Assembly (NCBI GenBank): GCA_030063045.1
Contig: JAQSEB010000104.1
Span: forward strand, 186,001-250,000
Length of the DNA: 64,000 nt
Source: Pratylenchus scribneri
Taxonomy: Eukaryota > Nematoda > Chromadorea > Rhabditida > Pratylenchidae
Direction of reading: 5' to 3'
The stretch's first letter is position 1; each line of letters begins with the position of its first letter. The position numbers and the translations under genes were made by a program. Below are positions 55,162-64,000 of the stretch, one piece after another. A model generated the notes under the pieces. It was not told the origin of the DNA. It saw only the letters and a list, made by a program, of their open reading frames with translations, and did no database searches.

Positions 55162-58100
55162 ATGGGCAACGACCATTCATCGGCCCATTCAGTCTCTGCC
55201 ATTCAACAGCAACCGGCGGCAGTGAAACGACGTGAATCCATTGCAATGGTCAGAAGCACGGATGAAATGCCAATTTCGGCACAATTCGAAATGAGAAGGA
55301 GGCGAATTTCCTCATGCGTTATTGGAATTCATCCACAAAAGAACCAACAACAAAATCATCAAAATTACGAAAATAATTTGGTTGGTTTTTTGGGCAATTT
55401 TCATTCATTCATTTCTTCTTTTCATTGTGCCAATTTAGTATTTTTGGAAGTGATATTTTTCAACAAAATTTATATGTGTCAAAAAAGTACGGCAACATTT
55501 ACATATTTTTTGGCCCCTAAAATTGGCCCCAAACTTCTTTTTTGGGGGAAAACCCCAAAATTCCATCGAGAGTGCAAATTTTGACTAGCAACTAAATTTA
55601 TGCATTTTCGACAAAAAATGCCGGTTATGGCCCCACAATTCAAAGAACTTTTTTTTATTAAGTTAAACCAAAAATGATGCCAATGCCTTAAAAGTTAAAA
55701 ATGGGAAAGCAGATAGATGGATTTTTTTACGAAATTGGCCATCTTAAAATAACAAAAAATTAAGATTAATTGTTTTTTTATATATTTAAAATTATTTATT
55801 CATAGTCAAAGAAATTCTGAATTTGGGTTTTTAATATCCAATAAAATTTTTAAGCGGCATGGAAAATGAATTAAAATTACATTTTTTGCACGAGAATTCT
55901 TTGTTCTTTCTTACAATTGGGCGGTTGATTTTTTGACATTTAATTGTCTGAGTTTGCGTGTTTTGTTGTTCACATTTGCCCTCAAAAAAACAATTGGATT
56001 TTCATTTCCCATCAAAATCTCAATTTCCCTCATTGGCCACTTTTCTTTTTGAAGGAATAAAATAAATTTCCTTTGCCTTTGATGAATGGAAAACGTCATT
56101 TTGGCCAATGGGTTCCTACTCTTTAAACTGCCTCCGGTCCAATTCAAACTCCAAATTCCCCCCTTCAAAAAAGCCCCAAAGAGGCCGCAAATTTGGTTTG
56201 TGTGCCTCTTTTTAGGCCCCCCATTTTCACTCAATTGGGCCCTTCATTCGTGCCATTTTGAATGAAGTGAAGAGCCGGCAGCCACAAATCTCCCCCCAGA
56301 AATTCCAATGGCCACTATTTTTGAAGGAGTTCTTTAAAGAATAGCCGGAAGAAAGACCAAAACCAACAATTCAAAGAAAAACAGCTCTCAAAAACTTGGA
56401 ATTCCTTGGCCCAATTCCGGCCATTCTAACCCAAATTCGCATCATTCCCCAATTCCTCCATCCAAAATTCATTGTTCTTTTCCTCCTAGGCAACAAAACA
56501 ATTTGTGCCAATTTCCTTTCCAACAAAAGAAGACCAAAAATATTCTAAATTTACCCATTTTTGCAGGGTTCCGCTGATTCATCTCCTCATTCTTCTCCTC
56601 CTTCCCATCTTCCACCGGTTCCATTTCCAAATCGGTCAATTTCTCCCCGGCTTTCGGCATTTCGCTCAAATCGTCCACTTTCACAAAATCAATTTGCCAG
56701 GGAATTACCCTTGACCCCAACTCATCAAAGGGCCAGTGGGACACATAGTTCAGGTAAATTTCCAAAAAATATATCAGAGTTAATTCTGGGAATTAATTGA
56801 TTCCAGAAAATTAATAGGCGCTGGGCTAGCTAATTTCGGGATCTCTGTTTTTAATCATCCTTTTGACTCGAGAATAGGTTTATTCGATTCGGAATCTCTG
56901 AATGGATGATTTATTCTAGGAATTTTCAATTTCAGACTGTTATTCTTTCCTGCCTCCGGCGTCCTATTCCGAATCCAAACTCTAAAATATAAAATGGCCT
57001 GAAACAGAAATTCCAGAGACAAAATCGACTATGCCAAATCGAATAAGCCTATTTTCTAGACTGTATTCTATATGATATATAGAAGCCGAGATTCCCGAAA
57101 TTAGCTAGCCCAACGCCTAATTAATTCTCAGGAATTAACAAATATTTACATATAAAAATTATTAATAATTTTAAGGTCTTTCACCTCAACCGTTGAATCG
57201 ACATCTTCTTTCGCCCTCAGCCAATCGGAATCGAAGAATGTCCGTAGCCGGTGACCATCAAGAGGCACTTCGACGCGAATTGGCCAGAGCCGAAACTGGG
57301 CCAACACCGAATTCAAATGTTGGCACCGGATCCGGTGGCCAAACTCCACAAAGACGATTCTCAAGGGCAAATGCCAACAACAGTGGGGGAAGTCGAAAAT
57401 TGAGTTCCATTCGAACTGCCGGCGATGATATGTTCTGCACAGGGACGGAAATAAGTGTGGCGGAACAATTGAAATTAAGCAGGTAAAAATTGATGGATGG
57501 ATGATGGCCTAATTTGGCTAAAGATCTAGGGCTAAAGTTGTTTGGGGCTAGAGGAGGGCCTAGGCTCCCGCCCCGAGCTTCGCCGAGAGCCTAAGCCCCC
57601 CAGTGATCCAATCAATAAATGGGATTTGGATTAGAAGCGAATTAACTTTAAAATTATTATTTATCTGTTATGCAAGAAAATTGTGATAACAGAACGTCGA
57701 AAAAGTGGTAGAAAAATGAACATTTTTGAATAAAAGAGTGGATTTTTTAAAAATATAGATTGCGGCAATATTTGATTGACAGGGTGACAGAGTGATTGGG
57801 CATGAGTACGGTTACAATAGGATGAATAGGAAAAGACCCTTAGGCATTATTGGCAATGACAGATAGGAATTATCCAAAATGTCATTTTAATTTAGTTATC
57901 AATTGCAAATTTTGCAACAAAGTTGGCCACGAATTCGCTCCCAAGGCTCATTGTCCGGTGTATTCAGGTACCCAATTTAAATTTACATTTCCGTAAAAAT
58001 AATTCCATTATATGTATTTTTAGGGAACTTGCTCAAACAAATTGTGCCGCCAAAGAAATGTTCCAAAAAATGTCCATTGTTGAGGGATTTTCTTCGGGCA

Positions 58101-58840
58101 AAGTTTGCGACCAAAAAGTGGGTTCAACATTTCATTTTTATCCATTTAATTATTTATTAAGGAACATGTCCGACAATTGGTTGAATTAATTGATTTTGCC
58201 CTCCAACATTTGAATTCGCCGAATCGAATTATTCAAGTATTAAATTTGGGCCATTTAAAATAATATTTTTGATTTAATTTATAGCAAAAATGCCATTCAA
58301 TGGGCGAACAACATTTCAGTGTTTTTGGGCAGGCGAATGAAACAAAAATTTGGGATGATTTTGGGGAATGCATTAGCCACGCAATTGCAAAAGTAATAAA
58401 TTAAAATTTTAATAATAATTTTATATTTTTTCAGGCTGAACCGGTTCGAGGCAAACGAGAAGCCTTTCGGGCATGGATAAATTTGATTACATTTATGGTG
58501 AATTATTAATATAATTATTAATAAATTAATAATATTAAGGTGGAATCAATGCGGGCAGGATATATTCAACAATTCAAGAGAAGGTAAAATAAATTTTTGG
58601 CCATAAAATTAGTCTAATTTCCCTTTTTAAGATCATTGACCCGGCATTCCAGCAATTCTCAATTGGCCATTGTCCAATTGGCCACAGTGGAAGTAGGAAA
58701 AATATAATAATATTTATTCAAATTGTTCAAAATTGAAGGAAATCAACTCACCGCCTATAACAATCGGTGGCCAAATTAGCCGCGAAAAGCAACGTTCAAT
58801 AACGCCTTCATTCCCCCCACTTTCCGCCCTTCAACTTTAA
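55162..58840 (+). CDS. Globin with ~230-residue N-terminal extension, likely N-myristoylated
   Basis: Eleven exons: 55162-55380, 56567-56753, 57176-57482, 57896-57967, 58024-58117, 58162-58236, 58285-58392, 58435-58497, 58540-58583, 58632-58692, 58739-58840; 443 aa. It begins MGNDHSS, a myristoylation signal. Residues about 20-225 are Ser/Arg/Pro-rich and probably disordered (RRESIAM and RRMSVAG are kinase-type sites). The globin fold runs from about 228: A helix (LQILQQSWPRI), His295 as distal E7 candidate (KEHVRQLVELID), His322 as proximal F8 (KCHSMGEQHFSVFG), G-H helices (AFRAWINLITFMVESM). Both haem-ligand His are present. Extended, membrane-anchored globins occur in C. elegans (GLB-26), where they sense redox or O2 rather than store it. 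Intron 2 carries a MITE and intron 3 a dispersed repeat. Confidence 0.88.
56815..57119. mobile_element. Foldback MITE in globin intron 2
   Basis: Ends TAGGCGCTGGGCTAGCTAAT and its inverted copy (with one substitution in the first 20 bases), continuing as an inverted repeat for about 30 bp. Inner inverted segments (GAATAGGTTTATTCGATT-like) also pair. TTAA flanks the left end and occurs one base beyond the right end. Confidence 0.82.
57525..57870 (+). repeat. Dispersed repeat family, full copy in globin intron 3
   Basis: Aligns along its length with 59090-59440: GGAGGGCCTAGGCTCCCG block, TTCGCCGAGAGCCTAAGCC, GTGATAACAGAA, ATTTGATTGACAGGGTGACA. Roughly 70-75% alike by eye. Confidence 0.8.
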
Positions 58841-60702
58841 TAAAAAATGCTTAAAAATTGGCAATTCATAAATTGAAAAATATAATAAATAATTTCCTTT
58901 ATTACCAAAATAAAATCCATCCCTGTGTAATTTAAATAATAATTTCATTCTTTCTCAATTTATAAAATAATTTTAATTCCCCCAATTTTTTGCACTTCAT
59001 TTTACCCAGAGAAATTTGAATAAATTTTTGTATTAAATTTTCATAATATTTTCAATGCATTGTAAATGACTTATAATAGTCATAATTCCCGGGACTAATG
59101 TTGTTTGGTTCGAGAATGGGCTAAGGCTTTCACCTCCGGGCCTTCGCCGGGAGCCTAAACCCCTAGTGACCCAAGGAAGGGTGTTGGGATTGGGATTAGT
59201 TGAGCTGGACTTTAATAAATATATATTTATTTGTTGTGCGAAAAAATGGTGATAACAGAATGTCGGTGAAAAGTGGTCGAAAAATGAATATTTTGTGGGA
59301 AAATGGGATTGTTTAAAAAGGCAGATTGGGGCAATTTTTGATTGATAGGGTGACAGAAGAGTGATTGGGCAAAAAGTGGGGGTACACAGTAGGACAAATA
59401 GAAAAGGGGCCCTTATGTATTATTGGTATTGAAAATGGTAATATGAATGAGTAAGTAAATTAAAAATATAGTAAAATACCTTAATTTGGAGGTGATCATT
59501 CCCCCTTTTCCCATTTCCATTTGCCCTTTCAATCAGCCATTCCATCCATCAAAAACCTTCCCCTTTCATTCCTCCATTCGCGCAATAATCAAATGAAATA
59601 AAGGAGAATTGTTGTTGACCCTCAAGGTCGACACAATTTGCAATTACTAAAAGGAGCCAAAGCCAATATCACGTTTTGCCCTTACAATTATAAATATAAG
59701 ATCAAAAAAATGGACAAATTGCGCACATTCAATAAACAAAAAATAGAATTCGTGTTTTGGTTTCTTCCTTAATTGGTCCTATAAATAAATTAGATAAAAA
59801 TAGAAATAATTAACCACTGATTTACATTTTTACACATGTTTTTCACAATTTTCCCATTCCTCCCCATTCAATCAAGATAAATTGAAAATGAATAATAAAT
59901 AAAAACCAATTGTTGTCCCGGATGAACTTTGAACTCAAAGCATCCCATTCCCATTCCCCCTTTCCCACTTTTAGTTTTCACCAATTCCAACATTTTCCGT
60001 CCCAACAACTTTCGTCCAAGTTGAATTGTTGAACAGCAGCTGACTTCATTCATTTTTAAAATAAATATATTCTTCAATTCCAATTCCATGAGCTCATTTT
60101 CCCCCAATTCTCCCGAGAAAAACATTCATTAAAATATCATTTAATCTACTAAAATTTCCACCAAATAATTTTTATCAGTAAACAAAGAAGAAATAATCAA
60201 TGTCAAATATTTTCTCACAAAATATTTTCCCATGGATAATTAATTAATTAATTATTCTGCCCTCATTTTTAATACCAAAATAATTAAATGAATTTGTTGA
60301 AAAAGTAAATTTTACGATAAATGAATTAAAGAATCCGTTTACACTATTTTCTACTCATTGGCCTATAAAAATGGTTGTTTACCATTGATGGGCCACCCAA
60401 TGCCCCCAATATAGGCCTAGTCCCCTTTTAAAAAACATTCCATTTTCCCTTTCATTTTTTTATTATTTTCACGAGGTTTCCCTTGGCTCTATTTTTTGCT
60501 GCTTGTTGACTAAAATTGGTTAGGAAAGGGAAACCCCACATCCGAAAATAAATAACAAAGAACAAACCAATCCAATCCTTTGCCTATATATTCCCCTCTC
60601 TACTCCACTTTATTATTTTTAACGGATTAAAAATCCAAAAATCCAATTTCACCGTATCTTCTCCATCAATTTGCCTCAATTCAATTCAATATTTCCATCA
60701 AT
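58841..60702. other. Intergenic region
   Basis: Holds a full copy of the dispersed repeat (59090-59440). An 85-codon ATG-started minus frame (59868-60125) has mixed composition but no support; left uncalled. Confidence 0.45.
59090..59440 (+). repeat. Dispersed repeat family, full copy
   Basis: Starts CCCGGGACTAATGTTGTTTG and contains CCTTCGCCGGGAGCCTAAAC, GGTGATAACAGAATGTCG and TTGATTGATAGGGTGACAG. Related copies are at 33075, 51040 and 57525. No ORF. Confidence 0.8.
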
Positions 60703-60712
60703 TTATTCCCAG
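60703..60712 (+). promoter_or_regulatory. Probable spliced-leader acceptor of the methyltransferase gene
   Basis: ttattcccag ends six bases before the ATG at 60719. Such short 5' leaders are typical of trans-spliced nematode mRNAs. Confidence 0.55.
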
Positions 60713-60718
60713 GGCAAA

Positions 60719-62598
60719 ATGGTTCTAATTTGCTATTTGCCAATATTACCGGAGGAGGAAACTTTCAACTGTGAATTACCGTTGGATTCCGGCTCCTCAA
60801 TTCCCTACGTTGCTCCACAAAAATTCAGCCAAATCCTCTCCAAAAATGGAGAACATGTTGGTGGTTGCGAAACATCGCAATGGATGAGCAGTCCAAGGAG
60901 GAAATTGAGCACCGCAAAAGGGGCAGGTCAGCAGGCTTATTAGTGAAAAGGGGAAAAAACATAGTAAATAAAATTTAAATTCCAATATCTTTGCAAACTA
61001 GTGGATTTTATACTTTAAAAATAGGCTCTTTCGATTGAGCATGGTCAATTTAATTTAGAAAAATTCATTTTCGATACCGTAATCAAAAGATAAAAAGATA
61101 AGCCAAATTAATATTTCTATAGTTTCAAATTGGTTTATCTTTGCATATAATGAATTTTATTTAATGTCTTAAAAATAGGTCTTTCTATTTTTAACATTAA
61201 ATCCTATAATTATACGAAATTATCAAAATAGGGACAAAAAAATGCTATTGGTTAAATCAAATAATTCATACCGTATTTTATATTTGTCCTTTTTACAAAA
61301 ATTTCCATTTCATAGTTGATATTGCCTCGGGCAATTGTAATGAATGAGCATAAAAAAATTTTGGAATAAACAAAATTAGATAAAGTTCATTTTTTCCCAG
61401 ATGGCATTGTGGATATGGAACGATGGGAGGGCGTAATGGATTTTTGCCAAGCATTGGACAATGCAGTGGAAATTGAACAGGAAAAGGAAATGTTCATTGG
61501 GAAACGCGTTTTAGAGGTTTTTGATTTGGAAAGGGAATAAAATATTCCCTTGGATAGTTCGGATTTGCCACCGGATTGCCTTCCGCATTTGCCCATCGAA
61601 ATTCGGCAAAATCGGTTTTTCCTATTCACAATTTTCATTCTATATTAATTATTATTTTCAGATTAACATCCATTGTTGGGATGAATCACAATTGAATAAT
61701 TGTGTTTTGCCCACACTTCGTCGAAATAATATAGTAATTTTGGGAAATTAATTCATAAATAAATTCACATTTTGTCAATTTATTAGCCCAGAAATATTTG
61801 CAAATTCAGCAGCGGGGATGCCGAAGAATTTATGCAAACAATGCTGAAACAAAGGTGAAAATGGCATCATTTTTTCAGGAATATTCCAAATTCACAGATT
61901 CGATGTGATTTTGGCCCCAGAATTACTCTTCACGGAGGAATCGGATTTTGAACAATTACATGAATTATTGGATGCGATGGTCACTCCAAGTGGAATAATG
62001 TACATACTAAATATTTGGGTTGTCCAAAATCGGTTTTAAAATCGATGCCTTTGGTTTCGGTCTTCTCACTTTAAGGGTTTTTGGAAAGTTTTAATTTTTC
62101 ATAAAATTATCTACAATATTTTATTCTTCATAAAATTCTAAAAATTTTAACTGAAAATAGCTTCTCAGGCAGAAAATTTTGCCAAAAATGGCCACACAGA
62201 ATAAAATTTAAGCCAAAAACAGCCCCACAAGCTAAATTTTAACCAAAAATTGCCCCTTAGAGCTAAAAGCAAAATCGAAAACCGATAGATTTTAATCCTC
62301 CATTTCGGTTTTTGGGCCAAAAATCCTCAGTTTAATTTCTGTTCAATTAACGGACATTGGAAAACCCTTAACAAATCTATTCACCTCAATGTCATTTCAA
62401 TTCATTTTCCCATTTCCCACATTCATCAGTCTTATCTCAACTCGTCCATATTATTCCCAATGTTCCGGCAATTTGCCAGCTTTCCTTGACCTCCTCAAAA
62501 TGAAAGGCCAATTCGATGCGCACATTCGATGGACTTCAGCGCGAGAATCGGACATTGCCCCACGCAAACTCCTTCAAATGACCCGAACAATTCGATAA
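60719..62598 (+). CDS. METTL18/Hpm1-like protein-histidine N-methyltransferase
   Basis: Seven exons: 60719-60926, 61401-61516, 61558-61614, 61662-61733, 61787-61854, 61898-61999, 62430-62598; 263 aa. Residues about 75-105 (WEGVMDFCQALDNAV) match the segment before the SAM fold in METTL18. Motif I is VLEFGFATGLPS (106-117), followed by IHCWDESQLNNCVLPTL, the family's typical post-strand-2 helix, then FDVILAPELLF (strand 4) and LISTRPYY (strand 5). Human METTL18 and yeast Hpm1 methylate a histidine of ribosomal protein L3; the same role is inferred. It is shorter than the human protein, mainly N-terminally. Motif I lacks the usual D-x-G-x-G-x-G form (EFGFATG). Intron 6 (430 nt) contains degenerate GCCAAAAATGGCC-like direct repeats. 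Confidence 0.8.
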
Positions 62599-63356
62599 TC
62601 CAGACTCAAAATGTTAATTCAAATTATTACTCATTTTTTATTTGATAAAAATTAAAACCAATATTAATCACATGTATTTTTGGGTTATTTTGACAATTTT
62701 ATCTTTTAGAGTTTTTGGTCAAATTTGATTGCCAATTCAAAAATGTTGCGGAAACATTTATGAATGCAATTCAAAATAAACACATATTAAATGCCCACTC
62801 GATTTCCAAATTGTCATTCCCTTTTCATTCACACGGAACTCATCTTTCTTTCCATTTTCCTTTCCCCTTCGGCGAATGATGATTAGAAATTCTGACCCCG
62901 AAGGGGGCACTCGAATTGGCATTTTTTCGTTACAAGGAAATGGCATCCGCGAATGGGTAACTAACTCATAAAAAAGAACGAAGAAAGGGGAAATGTGCCA
63001 AAAGAACCAATGAATTTTTGCCAATTGTTTTCTTATTCCATTTTCGGTTTGAACATCAATGAAAATTGGAAGCGACAGCCAAAACCAGCAGACCAATAAT
63101 TTTCCATCAAAAATTTTGTCATCCTTAAAAAATTTTAATGAATTCTTACTTAAAATAATTTTTCGAAGTAAATTATTTCAATCTTTTACCATAAATTTCA
63201 TTATTTGTTTCCTTAAAAATGCAAAGAACATCGTAATGAGCTTAAATTGAATTAGACACAAAATAGACCTAAACATCCTAATTAGTAAAAAAACGAAACT
63301 AAATTGTTGTGGAAAATGAATCCACCAAACGCATTCAGTTTTTCTTTTTCCTAAAA
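62599..63356. other. Intergenic region
   Basis: No exon model. A 112-codon minus frame (62758-63096) has no recognisable content and no splice partners. Confidence 0.45.
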
Positions 63357-64000
63357 ATGGCAATTTATCGTAGGAAAGTAAGAAAGAAGAAAATGCTGCA
63401 TCCCTTCCGGCGATATTCAAATTCATTTCGCCGTTGGTCCCGTTCAAAATCAATTTTTTGCAATGGGGCTTTAACGAATGGATCTGCTACAGATCATTTT
63501 GATTCCACCTCTAATTCTACCATAACCAATCATCATAATAATCCATACAATGGCCTTGTCAAAGGCCTTTCCCCATTTTTGGCCAGAACCGAGACCCAAG
63601 TGAACACAAAGCCCAGACGAAGCAGTGTATTTTTTTCATCACTTGTTGCCATTCCACTGGGCAGTGGCAGATTGAAGGGAGGGTCAGTCATTAAAATTGA
63701 CTAATTTATCTTTCTTATTGCTTCAATTCATTTAGATTTCGTGAAAGTGTTTATGCCATTAGCAGTGGCCTTCAATCATTGCTCATTTTGATGCGAATCC
63801 TTGGCCTTTTCCCTTGTTATTTGCGAACACCACAAAATCGACGATTTCTACGTTTTTCGGTGGAATTTTGACTTTCCCAGGGAATAAATTTGATTGAATT
63901 CTTGACAGAAAAGACTCGCCTTTTTATTGTTGACCATTGCGGCTATATCCTTAAATATTTATGCTTTTTGGATGAATATTGGCCATTTAATCAAATTTCG
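63357..64000 (+). CDS. EGL-47/gustatory-receptor-like 7TM protein, cut by window end
   Basis: Exons 63357-63682, 63736-63859 and 63909-beyond 64000, in phase. The N-terminus (about 108 aa) is cytoplasmic-looking: very basic (YRRKVRKKK, FRRWSRSKS), then Asn/Ser/Thr-rich. It is followed by FRESVYAISSGLQSLLILMR-ILGLFP, the conserved TM1 entry of the insect Gr/nematode EGL-47/GUR family, then a second membrane segment (LAFLLLTIAAISLNIYAFWM). The family has inverted 7TM topology and acts in chemo- or photosensation or neuronal excitability. The rest of the gene lies past the window, so intactness cannot be judged. Confidence 0.68.

Noticed and set aside
55911..56234. 107-codon minus ORF in globin intron 1
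   Set aside because: ATG-started and mixed composition, but no motif, signal or splice support; left uncalled.
59868..60125. 85-codon minus ORF
   Set aside because: No recognisable features or partners; could be chance.
60719..64000. Operon of the methyltransferase and receptor genes
   Set aside because: The 760-bp gap is longer than usual nematode operon spacing and no downstream-type spliced-leader evidence is visible.

Overview
The window is AT-rich eukaryotic DNA from a nematode. The evidence is a dense set of multi-exon genes with very short introns (mode about 42-48 nt, ending in ttttag or ttncag), nematode-type proteins (Shaw/EGL-36-like K+ channel, extended globin, Ly-6/LU-type secreted protein, EGL-47/gustatory-like receptor), and acceptor-like sites just upstream of some start codons that suggest spliced-leader trans-splicing. 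At least three introns begin with GC rather than GT. Frequent GC-AG introns are reported for cyst nematodes, so a plant-parasitic tylenchid is my best guess (inference, not proof). Nearly all genes are reported as exon models that I built by hand. Each junction was checked for phase and for gt/gc...ag borders; none is backed by transcripts.

Layout. 1-4272: no gene seen. 4273-15723 (-): a three-exon secreted LU-domain gene whose first intron holds a 10.4-kb, apparently very young BEL/Pao LTR element (4935-15352) in the opposite orientation. The element has identical 363-bp LTRs, 5-bp target duplications and one 3,041-codon Gag-Pol-Env ORF whose Env resembles phlebovirus-type Gn/Gc glycoproteins. 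15.7-27.0 kb: mostly gene-free, with an intact-looking DD37D Tc1/mariner-type transposon (20938-22213). 27078-28545 (+): secreted Cys-containing protein. 28617-29577 (-): tetraspan membrane protein, tail-to-tail with it. 30236-35868 (-): 14-exon Kv3/Shaw channel. 37469-38325 and 39345-43699 (+): two neighbouring secreted TSP1-domain genes; the second carries a ~31-copy minisatellite inside the intron that splits its last TSP1 domain. 43903-44623 (-): Lys-rich gene with an unresolved 5' end. 45738-46762 (-): secreted Q/Y-rich protein. 47463-48197 (-): multi-pass membrane protein. 48.8-55.0 kb: repeat-rich (foldback element, degenerate purine tandem repeat, perfect-looking GC hairpin, second minisatellite, MITE). 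55162-58840 (+): probably N-myristoylated globin with a long N-terminal extension. 60719-62598 (+): METTL18-like protein-histidine methyltransferase. 63357-end (+): start of an EGL-47/gustatory-like 7TM receptor, cut by the window edge.

The host genes do not form an obvious pathway. Several are neuronal or cell-surface (channel, globin, receptor, LU, TSP1). The most striking object is the enveloped BEL/Pao element. The mobile and repetitive DNA sits largely in introns, and the exon models around it remain intact.
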